A stretch of 64,000 bases of DNA. It comes from JACQFK01 sp964619955. GTDB lineage: Bacteria > Planctomycetota > MHYJ01 > JACPRB01. A program made the translations under genes and the position numbers. Below the pieces are notes generated by a model. That model ran no database searches, was not told the DNA's origin, and was given only the letters and a program-made list of their open reading frames with translations. The stretch is from positions 1 to 64,000 of the forward strand of contig CAZUJF010000023.1 of NCBI GenBank assembly GCA_964619955.1, written 5' to 3'. This document shows, piece after piece, positions 40,058 through 48,608 of this stretch. Numbering within the stretch: position 1 is the stretch's first letter; every line of letters starts with the position of its first letter.

Positions 40058-41656
40058 TCAGGTGGCCTTGGGAAACTGGGGCGTGTTGGGACGATGAACG
40101 AAACCGGTCTCGTCGCTGAAGAGCGTGTAGAGCCGCTTCTCGAGGAAGAGGTTCCAGAGCCCCGCGTTGAGCGCGCCCCGGTTGACGTCCTCCTGCACGA
40201 TCTGGATCGCCCGGTCGATGGGGATCGCCGGTTTGTACGGCCGGTCCTTCGCCGTCAGCGCCTCGAAGATGTCCACGATCGCCAGGATCTGCCCGCCCAG
40301 CGGGATCTCGTCGCCCTGGAGCTTCCAGGGATAGCCCGAGCCGTTGATCTTCTCGTGGTGGCAGGCGGCCAGGTTCGCCACCTTCCGGAAGTCCCGCGGC
40401 CAGGGGATGCGGCGCAGGATCTCCCAGGTGTCCACGATGTGCTGCTCGATCTGCTTCCGTTCGAAGCCCGTCAGGTTGCCGCGCTCGACCGCGAGGTTCT
40501 CGTACTCGTGCCCCGAGAGCAGCGGCTTCTCCTCGCCGTCCACGTCGGTGAAGCGCTCGGCCACGATCTCGGCGAGCACCTTCTTGTCCTCGGGCGTGAG
40601 CCCGCGCGGGATGTTGATTCGCTTCAGCGCCGCGATCCACGCGTCGATCTTCGCGGCCTCCTTGCCCTGGCTCTTCACCCAGTGCAGGCGGTACTCGATC
40701 GCCCGCATCTCGGCGTCGACGAGCTTGTTCTGCTTGTCGAGCACGGCCTCCGGGACCGCGATCTTGCCGATGTCGTGCAGCAGCGCCGCATAGCGCAGTT
40801 CGCGGATCTGGATCGCCGAGAACTTGAGGCCGCCGAACTGGTCCGGCGGCGCCGTGTTCACGGCCTCCGCGATCGCCACCGCATAACGGGCCACGCGCGT
40901 GCAGTGGCCGAAGGTCGTCCGGTTGCGCTTTTCCAGCGCCAGCGTGAACGAGTTCACGAGGCCCTCGAACATGCGCTCGATGTCCTCGTGCAGCTTCGCC
41001 TTCTCGATGCAGATGCCCGCCTGCGAGGCGAGCGAGAGGACCAGCTCCTCGTCGAAGCCGTCGAAGCCGGCCACCTGGGCCTCGATGTTCCGCTTCAGGT
41101 CCAGGCGCTCCCGCACGTCCTTCTTCTTGTTGATGAGCTGGATGACCCCGATGATGTCCCCCTCGCGGTTCTTCATGGGGACCACGAGCATCGACTTGCA
41201 GCGGTAGCCGGACTTCTCGTCGAAGGCCTTCGAGTAGCCGTAGGTCACGCCCGCGGGCAGCTGGTAGACGTCGTCGAGCGTCAGCACCTCGCCCGAACAG
41301 GCCACGTGGCCGGCGATCGTCTTCTGGTCGAAGGGGAGCCTCATCTCCCGGAAGGGCAGCGAGAGCGAGTCGTTCTGCGCCACCTTCATGGCCAGGTAGG
41401 GCGTGATCTTGTGGATGGGGTCCTTGCCCGTCGCCTCGTCGACGAACTGGATGTCGTCCCAGCGGACGAAGATGGTCCCCGCGTCGGCGGCGGTGAGCGA
41501 GCGGCTCTCGCGGAGGATCAGGTCGAGCAGCCGGGTGAGGTCGTGCTCCGCGGAGAGCTGCGCGCCGATCTCCTGGAGTTTCTGCAGCCGTTGAACCAGC
41601 GTGCGCGTGCGGATGTCGACGCTTTCCAGCAGCCGGGACGTGGTCGTGGCGGACAT
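40058..41656 (-). CDS. GAF-domain HD-GYP cyclic di-GMP phosphodiesterase-like protein, 532 aa
   Basis: An N-terminal GAF domain (IGAQLSAEHDLTRLLDLIL, AGTIFVRWDDIQFV, CKSMLVVPMKN, GVIQLINKKKD) covers about residues 30-220. The HD-GYP part follows, with FGHCTRVARYAVAIAEAV, the metal-binding His294-Asp295 in LHDIGKIAVP, and HHEKINGSGYP (His433-Glu435, GYP about 440-442). Between them is an insert of about 90 residues with ILRRIPWPRDFRK later on. These proteins sense a ligand through GAF and hydrolyse cyclic di-GMP. GAGGAGGA lies 15 bases upstream of the ATG. It is divergent from the thioesterase gene. Confidence 0.95.
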   Translation of the reverse strand: MSATTTSRLLESVDIRTRTLVQRLQKLQEIGAQLSAEHDLTRLLDLILRESRSLTAADAGTIFVRWDDIQFVDEATGKDPIHKITPYLAMKVAQNDSLSLPFREMRLPFDQKTIAGHVACSGEVLTLDDVYQLPAGVTYGYSKAFDEKSGYRCKSMLVVPMKNREGDIIGVIQLINKKKDVRERLDLKRNIEAQVAGFDGFDEELVLSLASQAGICIEKAKLHEDIERMFEGLVNSFTLALEKRNRTTFGHCTRVARYAVAIAEAVNTAPPDQFGGLKFSAIQIRELRYAALLHDIGKIAVPEAVLDKQNKLVDAEMRAIEYRLHWVKSQGKEAAKIDAWIAALKRINIPRGLTPEDKKVLAEIVAERFTDVDGEEKPLLSGHEYENLAVERGNLTGFERKQIEQHIVDTWEILRRIPWPRDFRKVANLAACHHEKINGSGYPWKLQGDEIPLGGQILAIVDIFEALTAKDRPYKPAIPIDRAIQIVQEDVNRGALNAGLWNLFLEKRLYTLFSDETGFVHRPNTPQFPKAT

Positions 41657-41698
41657 GGCGGCTCGTCCTCCTCGGGCCGATTGTAGTCCCGCCGAAAC

Positions 41699-41728
41699 TC
41701 GACAACAAGAGAATCCATCGGATATGCT
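41699..41728 (+). promoter_or_regulatory. Promoter of the thioesterase gene
   Basis: TCGACA (41699-41704), 18 bases, TATGCT (41723-41728), then six bases to the ATG at 41735. The message should be leaderless. Confidence 0.55.
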
Positions 41729-41734
41729 CCCGGC

Positions 41735-42112
41735 ATGAGGGATCCGGCCGTCCGCGTCATCCTGCTGCCGCGCGACACCAACGCGCACGGCTCCATCTTC
41801 GGCGGCGTCATCCTCTCCCACCTCGACCTGGCGGGCGTCACCGAGGCGCGCAAACACGGCGATCAGCGCTTCGTCACCGTGGCCATGAAGGAGGTCGAGT
41901 TCCGCGAGCCCGTCTTCGTCGGCGACACCGTCTCGTTCTACACGCGGACGAAGCGCACGGGCACCACGTCGGTCACGGTCGAGGTGGAGGTCGAGGCCCA
42001 GCGCTGGAAGGAGCCGGCGGTCAAGGTCCTCGTCACCAAGGCCCTCATCACCTACGTCTCGGTGAACGAGCAGGGCCGGCCCGTCCCGGTCAAAAGCGCT
42101 CCTCGCGAATGA
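41735..42112 (+). CDS. Acyl-CoA thioesterase, hotdog fold, YciA-like, 125 aa
   Basis: The hotdog motif of the YciA/BFIT family is seen: PRDTNAHGSIFGGVILSHLD, with the conserved Asn-x-x-Gly-x-x-x-Gly-Gly and catalytic Asp, and later EFREPVFVGDTVSFYTRT and ALITYVSVN. The enzyme hydrolyses acyl-CoA esters in the cytoplasm and probably works as a hexamer. No ribosome site is visible and the -10 ends six bases before the ATG. The 3' end overlaps the convergent lipoprotein gene by 23 bases. Confidence 0.92.
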   Translation: MRDPAVRVILLPRDTNAHGSIFGGVILSHLDLAGVTEARKHGDQRFVTVAMKEVEFREPVFVGDTVSFYTRTKRTGTTSVTVEVEVEAQRWKEPAVKVLVTKALITYVSVNEQGRPVPVKSAPRE

Positions 42113-42467
42113 GCTCCCGGCTCCCGTCGGGAAGGATGCCGATCAGTCGGACGGGGTACGGCGGGGCGTAGTGCGGGAGATAGAAATTCCAGGGGCTTCC
42201 CAGCGACCCCTTCCTGTCGTAGCGGAGGGAGAGGGTGACGCCGTTCCGGGGCGGCCCCATTTCGCAGAGAAAGGAGGCGTAGCGCGCCCGCAACCTGGCC
42301 GCCTCCTCCTCGACCACCCGGACGCTCAGCAGCGGGAGCGGCGTGGAACGGTCCAGGGTGAAGACCACGGGCTGTTCAGGGCCGGGCTGTTCCGGACGGC
42401 GGGCCCCCTCCCCGTCCCCGCAGCCCGCGATGCCGGCGAGCAGGCAGGGAATGACGAAGCGTCGCAT
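42090..42467 (-). CDS. Lipoprotein of unknown function, 125 aa
   Basis: The lipobox (LLAGIAGC, Cys16) is followed by an Asp/Glu/Pro-rich linker. A beta-rich domain (VVFTLDRSTPLPLLSVRVVEEEA, TLSLRYDRKGSLGSPW, PYPVRLIGILPDGSRELI) makes the rest. I do not recognise it. TATGAT (minus strand at 42477-42482) ends nine bases before the ATG. Its 3' end overlaps the thioesterase gene. Confidence 0.75.
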   Translation of the reverse strand: MRRFVIPCLLAGIAGCGDGEGARRPEQPGPEQPVVFTLDRSTPLPLLSVRVVEEEAARLRARYASFLCEMGPPRNGVTLSLRYDRKGSLGSPWNFYLPHYAPPYPVRLIGILPDGSRELIREERF

Positions 42468-42514
42468 CAGGCGCGCATCATAGCAGGTTCAAGCGCCGCG
42501 CCCGGGACGGAGGC

Positions 42515-42880
42515 TCACTGGACCATGAACTCCTTCTTCACGCCCTCGACGAAGTTCCCGTTCGCGTCGAGGGTGTAGATCCGCAGGACCCCCTGCCCCG
42601 GGGGACCCTTGACCAGGATGCTTTCGGACCGGAACGAGACGCCCCGGTGCTTCATCCCCCGCACCCCGGGCCAGTCGACCGAGTACTCGTAGTGGACGTT
42701 GCCCAGCGGCAGCCCCTGCAGGTCCGCCGTCTTCACGCGGAAGACGAGGCTGCCGAAGCGGCTCACCTTCTCGGGGGCCTCGATCTCCACCGTCATCTCG
42801 CCCAGCTCCGCCCAGGTCTTGCAGCCCGAGGGAAGCGCGAGCAGCGCCAGGAGGGCCAGGGGTTTGAAGATCTTGCTCAT
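42515..42880 (-). CDS. Lipoprotein of unknown function, 121 aa
   Basis: A signal peptide ends in the lipobox LPSGC (Cys20), followed by a beta-rich immunoglobulin-like region (MTVEIEAPEKVSRFGSLVFRV, YSVDWPGVRG, SESILVKGPPGQGVLRIYTL). Function is unknown. TACAAT (42888-42893, minus) with TTGAAC 16 bases upstream (42910-42915) precedes the ATG by seven bases. It is divergent from the ankyrin lipoprotein gene. Confidence 0.78.
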   Translation of the reverse strand: MSKIFKPLALLALLALPSGCKTWAELGEMTVEIEAPEKVSRFGSLVFRVKTADLQGLPLGNVHYEYSVDWPGVRGMKHRGVSFRSESILVKGPPGQGVLRIYTLDANGNFVEGVKKEFMVQ

Positions 42881-42887
42881 GCCGGTA

Positions 42888-42915
42888 ATTGTAACCCCAA
42901 TTCCGCGGCGTTCAA
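42888..42915 (-). promoter_or_regulatory. Promoter of the 121-aa lipoprotein gene
   Basis: Minus strand TTGAAC (42910-42915), 16 bases, TACAAT (42888-42893), then seven bases to the ATG at 42880. Confidence 0.65.
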
Positions 42916-42970
42916 TCGCGTGCCGGAGCGGTCTCTCCGGCATCCGAAACCCGGGTATCATCCAGGTCGG

Positions 42971-44023
42971 ATGAGCGACAGGACGGCGAGCAGCCGAGGG
43001 CACCCGGGCTTGTCCGCCCTGATCCTCCTGCTCGCCGGCTGCAGTCCCTCGCCCGAAGAGCAGGCCAAGGCCCTCGTCGAGAGCGCCCAGCGGGCGGATG
43101 CGCCGGCCGTCGCGCGGCTCCTCGACGCGGGCGCGGACGTGAACGGAACCTATGAGCGCCCCTGGCCCGTGAAAGGCCGGGCCGGACCCGCCCTCCGCGT
43201 CGCCGCGGCCGCCGGCGACCTCCCCCTCGCCCGCCTGCTCCTCGACCGGGGGGCGGACCCGCTCCAGGCCGATGCGCTCGCCACGGCCGCCGAGTACGGC
43301 CGCACGGAACTCGTGAAGCTGCTCCTCGATCGCAAGGCCGCCGCCGGGCCCCGGTCGCCCTTTCTCCTGGCGCTGCGGCACGCCCACATGGAGATCGCGG
43401 CGCTGCTCGCCGCAGGCCCCCTCGGCGACCTCGTCCTCGGGCGCGTCGAGGCCCCCCGCAACGGCGAGAGTCCCGACCTGCCGGGTCTCCCGTTCTTCCT
43501 CATCGCCGTCCGCGCCGGCCGCCTTGCGTTGGCGGCCAAATTGCTGGACCTGGGCGCGGACGTCGACGCGCCCGGGCCCAAGGACGGCGCCTGGGCCGGC
43601 ACCGCCCTCTTCCAGGCCGCGCGCGACGGCCGCCTCGAGACCGCGACGTTCCTGCTGGACCGCAAGGCGGACCCGGCGCTCGGGGACGGACGTCGCTCTC
43701 CCCTGGTCATCGCCGCCGGGAACGGGCACGCGGATCTGATCCGGCTCCTGGCGAAGCGGGGCGTGCCGGTCGACGGCGGGCCGCAGCCCGCGCTCGTCGC
43801 CGCGGCCTACGAGGGGCGGCTCGAGACCGTCCGCGCCCTGCTCGATCTGGGAGCGGACGTGAACCGCGCGAACATCAACGGCATCACCCCGCTCAAGACG
43901 TCGGCGATCCAGGGCCATCCCGACGTCGTCCGCCTCCTGCTCGAGCGCGGGGCGGTGGTGGATCCGGGCCTGCCGTCCGCCGTGAAACACGACGCCATCC
44001 GCCGTCTGCTCGAGCGCCGTTGA
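42971..44023 (+). CDS. Ankyrin-repeat lipoprotein, 350 aa
   Basis: A signal peptide ends in the lipobox LLAGCSPS. The mature part is a run of ankyrin repeats: VARLLDAGADVNGTYE, PLARLLLDRGADPLQAD, RTELVKLLLDRKAAAGP, AAKLLDLGADVDAPGP, VRALLDLGADVNRANINGIT and VRLLLERGAVVDPGL. The repeats give a binding scaffold exposed on the envelope, since the lipid anchor places it in a membrane. TATCAT (42956-42961) ends nine bases upstream of ATG 42971 and no ribosome site is seen. Divergent from the 121-residue lipoprotein gene. Confidence 0.9.
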   Translation: MSDRTASSRGHPGLSALILLLAGCSPSPEEQAKALVESAQRADAPAVARLLDAGADVNGTYERPWPVKGRAGPALRVAAAAGDLPLARLLLDRGADPLQADALATAAEYGRTELVKLLLDRKAAAGPRSPFLLALRHAHMEIAALLAAGPLGDLVLGRVEAPRNGESPDLPGLPFFLIAVRAGRLALAAKLLDLGADVDAPGPKDGAWAGTALFQAARDGRLETATFLLDRKADPALGDGRRSPLVIAAGNGHADLIRLLAKRGVPVDGGPQPALVAAAYEGRLETVRALLDLGADVNRANINGITPLKTSAIQGHPDVVRLLLERGAVVDPGLPSAVKHDAIRRLLERR

Positions 44024-44047
44024 TGCCGTTTCGAAGAAACTCAGGGT

Positions 44048-44725
44048 CTACGGAAGCACCTCGATCATCACCGGATCCGAGCTCCATTTCCCCCTGGGCA
44101 CGAGGGAAAGCAGTTCCCGGCAGCGGGCGTCGAGGTGCCAGGCTTGCCATCCAGCCCAATTTCCAATGAACGGTGAACTCGTGTCGTAGGTCATCTGGAG
44201 GGAATAGGCCCCCGGCCGAGCGGGTTTCCACCACCACAACAATTCCCCAAGGGGCTCCTGGAGACTCTGACCGGCCTCCAGCTGCGTGAAATCATCGCCC
44301 TTCAGAAGATTCATATTGGCGCACTCGCGAATTGGCATGAACTCCTGGAGCCGGCCCGCTTCATCCCGGATCTCGAGCAGGCAAACCGGGGATCGGCCCC
44401 ACTCCGACCCGTCGAGAGGCCGGACGACCCAGACCGCCTCGGAACCCGCATTCTTCAATTGAAACATCACGGACGCTTTCTCGCCCATCCGGATCGGACC
44501 CGGCGCCCCACGGGACACAATCTCAAGCCTTGCCGGAGGAGTTTCCAAGATCCGGGCGGGGATGAGTTCACCTTCGAGGATGGCCCCAGGCCCGTCCGGA
44601 ACAACAATCGATCGGGCCTGCACCGGCGATCCGGGCGCTCCTTCACGGCGATCACAGGCGAGCAAGACACCGACGGAGCCGAGGATGAGCCACGCTCGAA
44701 GGACGTTCATGGTCATGCGGAACAT
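44048..44725 (-). CDS. Lipoprotein of unknown function, 225 aa
   Basis: Begins MFRMTMNVLRAWLILGSVGV with a lipobox LLAC (Cys24). The rest is a beta-sandwich-like protein (FQLKNAGSEAVWVVRPLDGS, PGAYSLQMTYDTSSPFIGNW) that recalls DUF4198- or copper-chaperone-like folds, but I cannot assign a family. Trp-rich segments (LLWWWKPARPG, WAGWQAWH) are unusual. The base composition is less GC-rich than neighbours, suggesting a different origin. Start could also be Met6 at 44710. Confidence 0.65.
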   Translation of the reverse strand: MFRMTMNVLRAWLILGSVGVLLACDRREGAPGSPVQARSIVVPDGPGAILEGELIPARILETPPARLEIVSRGAPGPIRMGEKASVMFQLKNAGSEAVWVVRPLDGSEWGRSPVCLLEIRDEAGRLQEFMPIRECANMNLLKGDDFTQLEAGQSLQEPLGELLWWWKPARPGAYSLQMTYDTSSPFIGNWAGWQAWHLDARCRELLSLVPRGKWSSDPVMIEVLP

Positions 44726-44772
44726 GAGACGCCCCGGGCGCCGCCCTGTCCTGGCAAAGCAACGGCAGCGCC

Positions 44773-45567
44773 TCAGACATCCGCTGCACGGATGAGCTGC
44801 AGGTAGGGAATCTGCTTCCGCAACTCCTCCAGCGTCGTCTGGCCCGACTTCAAGCGCGACAGCGCCTCGGCCGCCAGGGAGCGCGCCGGGACCGCCACCC
44901 CGCGCAGCAGCCCCTCGGACGCGGCCGCCGCGACCGCCGCCGCCAGGCGGTCGTCCGGACCCAGCCCCTCGTAGACGTCCAGGCTGCCCCGATACCCCGT
45001 GCCCCGGCAGTCCGGGCAGCCCGCGGCGCGCGGCAGCAGCTCCCCCGCCAGAGCGCGGTCGAGGCGCAGATCCTCGAGCAGCGCCGGGTCCGCCGGGACG
45101 CGTTTCAGACAGTCCGGGCAGACCCGCCGCAGGCGGCGCCGCTGAAGCCCGAAACGGAACGCGGAGGCCAGAAGGACGGGATCCGCATGAAGCTCGAGCA
45201 GCCGCGCGAGCGCCCCGGCGATGTCGTCGGCCTCGAGGCCCGCCACCACGAGGCGGCCCGTCGCCGCCGCGCGGACCGCGAGCACGGCCACGCCCGCCCC
45301 GCTCAGGTGCGGGATCGCCAGCGCCTCCGCCCCGCCGTCGAGCGCGGCCTCGAGCGCCCCCGCGCCCTTCGCCGCGTCCACCGTGGCCGGGACATGCCCC
45401 AGCGCCGCCAGTTCGGCGAGCAGCACGGCGACCGTGTCGCCGGCGTCGTCACCGGCCGGGACCGAGACGACGAAGAGACCCTCGCCCGCCTCCAAGGCGC
45501 CGCGGAGGGGATCGATCAGACCCGAAGGAAGTCCCAGGGAGGCCAGACCCGCGGGGGGAGGGCTCAT
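44773..45567 (-). CDS. Degenerate GspE/PilB-like ATPase remnant, 264 aa
   Basis: The C-terminal half follows the type II secretion ATPase plan: LRRVCPDCLKRV (near 143), AAGCPDCRGTGYRGSLDVYEGL (near 180) gives the CxxC...CxxC zinc motif, and a final ALSRLKSGQTTLEELRKQ matches the family tail. The N-terminal domain is absent. The P-loop position reads FVVSVPAGDDAGDTV instead of GxxxxGK(T/S), and the Asp/His-box strand reads RLVVAGLEADDIAGALARL instead of LVLSTLHTND. ATP binding is therefore unlikely. TACAAT ends eight bases from the ATG. It is divergent from the DUF2339 gene; no other secretion genes are in the window. Confidence 0.72.
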   Translation of the reverse strand: MSPPPAGLASLGLPSGLIDPLRGALEAGEGLFVVSVPAGDDAGDTVAVLLAELAALGHVPATVDAAKGAGALEAALDGGAEALAIPHLSGAGVAVLAVRAAATGRLVVAGLEADDIAGALARLLELHADPVLLASAFRFGLQRRRLRRVCPDCLKRVPADPALLEDLRLDRALAGELLPRAAGCPDCRGTGYRGSLDVYEGLGPDDRLAAAVAAAASEGLLRGVAVPARSLAAEALSRLKSGQTTLEELRKQIPYLQLIRAADV

Positions 45568-45638
45568 GCCCCGGGATTGTAAGCCCCGCCGAAGCCGTCG
45601 TGAAGATTCCCTTGAACCGGATGCTACACTGGCGGCCC

Positions 45639-48608
45639 ATGGATGAAGGCTGCCTCGTCGTTCTCGGCCTGCTGATCGGCACCCTGGTCGTCGTGGTCTG
45701 TCCCCTCTTGTGCCTCATCATGTGGTTCGGTCACAGGCGGCGCCTGTCCGACCTGGAACTCAAGGTCGCGCGCCTCGAGCGACACTCGACCACCGCCAGG
45801 ATCGAGCGAAGCCCCGCCGCCGCGGCCCCCGCGCTCCCGCCGCCCGCGGTCGTGGCGGCGGACCCGCTCCCGAAGCCGCCGCCTCCCCCGCCCCGCCTGG
45901 AACCCTCGTTCCCGGCCCCCGCGGCGCTGCTGCCGCCGGCGCCCGATATCCCCGCCCCGCGCCCGGCGCTGCCGCCCCGGCCGCCGGAGGCGCCGCGCGT
46001 GCGCATCAACTGGGAGAACTTCCTCGGCGTGAAGCTCTTCGCCTGGGTCGGCGGCCTCGTCGCGTTCCTCGCGGCGGCATTCTTCATGAAGTACTCCTTC
46101 GACAACAACCTGATCAGCCCGAAGCTCCGCATCGCCCTCGGACTCCTCGCGGGCCTGGCGGCGCTCACCGCCGGACTCAAACTGCCCCGCGAGCGCTACC
46201 GCGTGCTGGGCCAGTCGCTTTGCGCCACGGGCATCCTCATCCTCTACGGCAGCCTTTTCGGCGCGAACGCCCTCTACAAGCTCATTCCTTCGCTGCCCAC
46301 GTTCGGCCTCATGACCCTGGTGACCGCCGCCGCGTTCCTGCTCGCGATCCGCCTCGACGCGCCGGTCGTCGCCGTGCTCGGCCTGCTCGGCGGCTTCCTC
46401 ACGCCGCCGCTGCTGTCCACCGGCGTGGACAACCCCTTCGGGCTCTTCAGCTACCTCGCGCTGCTGGACATCGGCCTCACGGCCACCGCGCTGTACAAGC
46501 GCTGGACCCCGCTGCTCCTGCTCGCCGCCCTCGGCACCGGGGTCATGCAGGCGGGCTGGGCGGAGAAGTTCTTCGCGACCGAAAAAGCCCTCACCGCATT
46601 CGTCGTCTTCGACGGCTTCGCGTTCCTCTTCTCCGGCGCCTTCCTGGTCGCGAAACGCCGGGACGCCGCCACTCCCTGGACCGTCGCCGCGACCCTGATC
46701 CCGGCCGTCGCAGCCCTGGTCTTCGCGCTCGCCCTGCTCCTGCACCCCTACCCGGAGATCCTCCGGCGCCCGGGTCTCTACTTCACGTTCATACTCCTCG
46801 CCGACCTGGCCCTGCTCGCCCCCGTCTGGATCCATCCGCCGCTGCGCCCCGCGCTTCCCGTCGCCGGGCTGCTCGTCTTCATCCTCCTCGGCGGCTGGAC
46901 CCTGAACGTGCTCGACGAGTCGCTGCTCTACTGGGGTCTCGGGGTCAATCTGCTCTTCGCCGCGCTGCACGGCGTGCTCCCGGCGGTCCTGCAACGCCTC
47001 AAGCCCTCGGGTCCGGCCTCGGCCTGGCTGCATCTCTTCCCGCCCCTCGCCCTGCTGCTCCTGCTGCACCCGCTGACGCAGCTCCCCGGCGTGCCGCTCG
47101 CCCTCTGGGTCTGCGTCTTCCTCATCGACGCGTTCGCCTTCGTCCTGGCCCTGCTGACGGGCTCCCTCATCGGTCTGGCCGCCGTCCTCGTCCTCACCCT
47201 CTTCACGATCGGGACGTCCCTCTTCCACGTGCCCGCCGCCCTCGGCGGCACGCCCGTCGAACTCTGGCTCATCGGCGGCTTCGGCGCCCTCTTCTTCTTC
47301 GGCGGCAGCTGGGCCGCCCGCAGGCTCCTGGCCGGACGCCCCCCTCCGGCACAGCCGAAGCTCTGGACCGCGACCTTCCCCGCGCTCTCCGTGATCCTGC
47401 CGTTCCTGCTGCTGATCCTCGTCGTCGCCCGCCTGCCGCTCGCCGACCCCTCCCCCGTCTTCGGGATCGCCGCGTTCATGCTCGCGCTCGCCCTCTTCGC
47501 GATGGTCCGCTACGAGGTCGACGTCGTCGTCGCGGCCGCGGGCGCCGCCCTGCTGTGCCTCGAACTCACCTGGCACGAGCGCCTCTTCACGCCCGAACGC
47601 GCGGGCCTCGCGCTCGGCTGGTACGGCGGCTTCCTCGCGCTCCTCTCCGGCTTCCCCTTCGCGCTGCGGCGCCGGCTCGAAACCCGCACGCTGCCCTGGG
47701 CGGTCGCGGCGCTCGCGGGACCCGGCCAGTTCTATTTCATCCACCAGGCGGTCCGCGCCGCCTTCCCCAACGAGTTCATGGGGCTGCTCCCGGCGGCCCT
47801 CGCGCTGCCCTACCTCGCCGGCACCGCGTTCCTCGCGCGCGCGCTGGCTCCGGACGGCAGGGCCCGCCTGGGCATCCTCTCCTGCTTCGGCGGCGTCGCG
47901 CTCTTCTTCATCACGCTCATCTTCCCCATCCAGTTCAGCCGCCAGTGGATCACCGTCGGCTGGGCGCTCGAGGGCGCGGCCCTGCTCTGGCTCTGGCGCC
48001 GCCTGCCCCACGAGGGGCTGCGCATCGCGGGGGCCGGGCTGCTCGTCGCGTCCTTCGTGCGCCTGGTCCCGGGCCTGAACCCCTTCGTCATGACCTGGCA
48101 CGAGCGCGGGGGGACGCCGATCCTGAACTGGATCCTCTACACGTACGGACTGACCGCCGCCGCGCTCTTCGCCGGCGCCGCGTTCGTCGACCCGGCGAAG
48201 CCGCGCATCCTCAACCTCCCCGCGAAGCCGGTCCTGCAGGGGCTCGGCACCGTGATGCTCTTCCTGCTCCTGAACCTGGAGATCGCGGACTTCTTCAGCG
48301 AGAGCGAGCGCTTCATCACGTTCCGCTTCTCGGGCAACCTCGCCCAGGACATGACCTACTCGATCGCGTGGGCGCTCTTCGCGTTCGCGCTGCTCGTCGC
48401 CGGCATCCGGGCGGCGCTGCCCGCCGCGCGCTGGGCGGGCCTCGGCCTGCTCATCGCGACACTCTGCAAACTCTTCCTCCACGACCTCTGGCGCCTCGGC
48501 GGCCTCTACCGCGTCGGCTCGCTCATCGGCCTCGCCGCGGTGCTGCTGACCGTCTCGTTCGTGTACCAGCGCTTCCTCGTCCCGCGCAAGGAGGACCCCG
48601 CCCCATGA
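45639..48608 (+). CDS. DUF2339 polytopic membrane protein, 989 aa
   Basis: A Pro/Ala-rich N-terminal stretch (about residues 50-110) is followed by NWENFLGVKLFAWVGGLVAF and more than 20 hydrophobic segments to the end, the signature of DUF2339 family proteins. The N-terminal coiled-coil-like RRRLSDLELKVARLERHS precedes it. Function is unknown; members are often followed by a DUF3999 gene, as here. TACACT (45625-45630) ends eight bases before the ATG and there is no ribosome site. The stop is overlapped by the next ATG (ATGA). Confidence 0.92.
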   Translation: MDEGCLVVLGLLIGTLVVVVCPLLCLIMWFGHRRRLSDLELKVARLERHSTTARIERSPAAAAPALPPPAVVAADPLPKPPPPPPRLEPSFPAPAALLPPAPDIPAPRPALPPRPPEAPRVRINWENFLGVKLFAWVGGLVAFLAAAFFMKYSFDNNLISPKLRIALGLLAGLAALTAGLKLPRERYRVLGQSLCATGILILYGSLFGANALYKLIPSLPTFGLMTLVTAAAFLLAIRLDAPVVAVLGLLGGFLTPPLLSTGVDNPFGLFSYLALLDIGLTATALYKRWTPLLLLAALGTGVMQAGWAEKFFATEKALTAFVVFDGFAFLFSGAFLVAKRRDAATPWTVAATLIPAVAALVFALALLLHPYPEILRRPGLYFTFILLADLALLAPVWIHPPLRPALPVAGLLVFILLGGWTLNVLDESLLYWGLGVNLLFAALHGVLPAVLQRLKPSGPASAWLHLFPPLALLLLLHPLTQLPGVPLALWVCVFLIDAFAFVLALLTGSLIGLAAVLVLTLFTIGTSLFHVPAALGGTPVELWLIGGFGALFFFGGSWAARRLLAGRPPPAQPKLWTATFPALSVILPFLLLILVVARLPLADPSPVFGIAAFMLALALFAMVRYEVDVVVAAAGAALLCLELTWHERLFTPERAGLALGWYGGFLALLSGFPFALRRRLETRTLPWAVAALAGPGQFYFIHQAVRAAFPNEFMGLLPAALALPYLAGTAFLARALAPDGRARLGILSCFGGVALFFITLIFPIQFSRQWITVGWALEGAALLWLWRRLPHEGLRIAGAGLLVASFVRLVPGLNPFVMTWHERGGTPILNWILYTYGLTAAALFAGAAFVDPAKPRILNLPAKPVLQGLGTVMLFLLLNLEIADFFSESERFITFRFSGNLAQDMTYSIAWALFAFALLVAGIRAALPAARWAGLGLLIATLCKLFLHDLWRLGGLYRVGSLIGLAAVLLTVSFVYQRFLVPRKEDPAP

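Noticed and set aside
45624..48482. Large minus-strand open frame opposite the DUF2339 gene
   Set aside because: Glu/Arg/Gly-rich sequence produced by reading a membrane protein backwards; no start signal and no motif.
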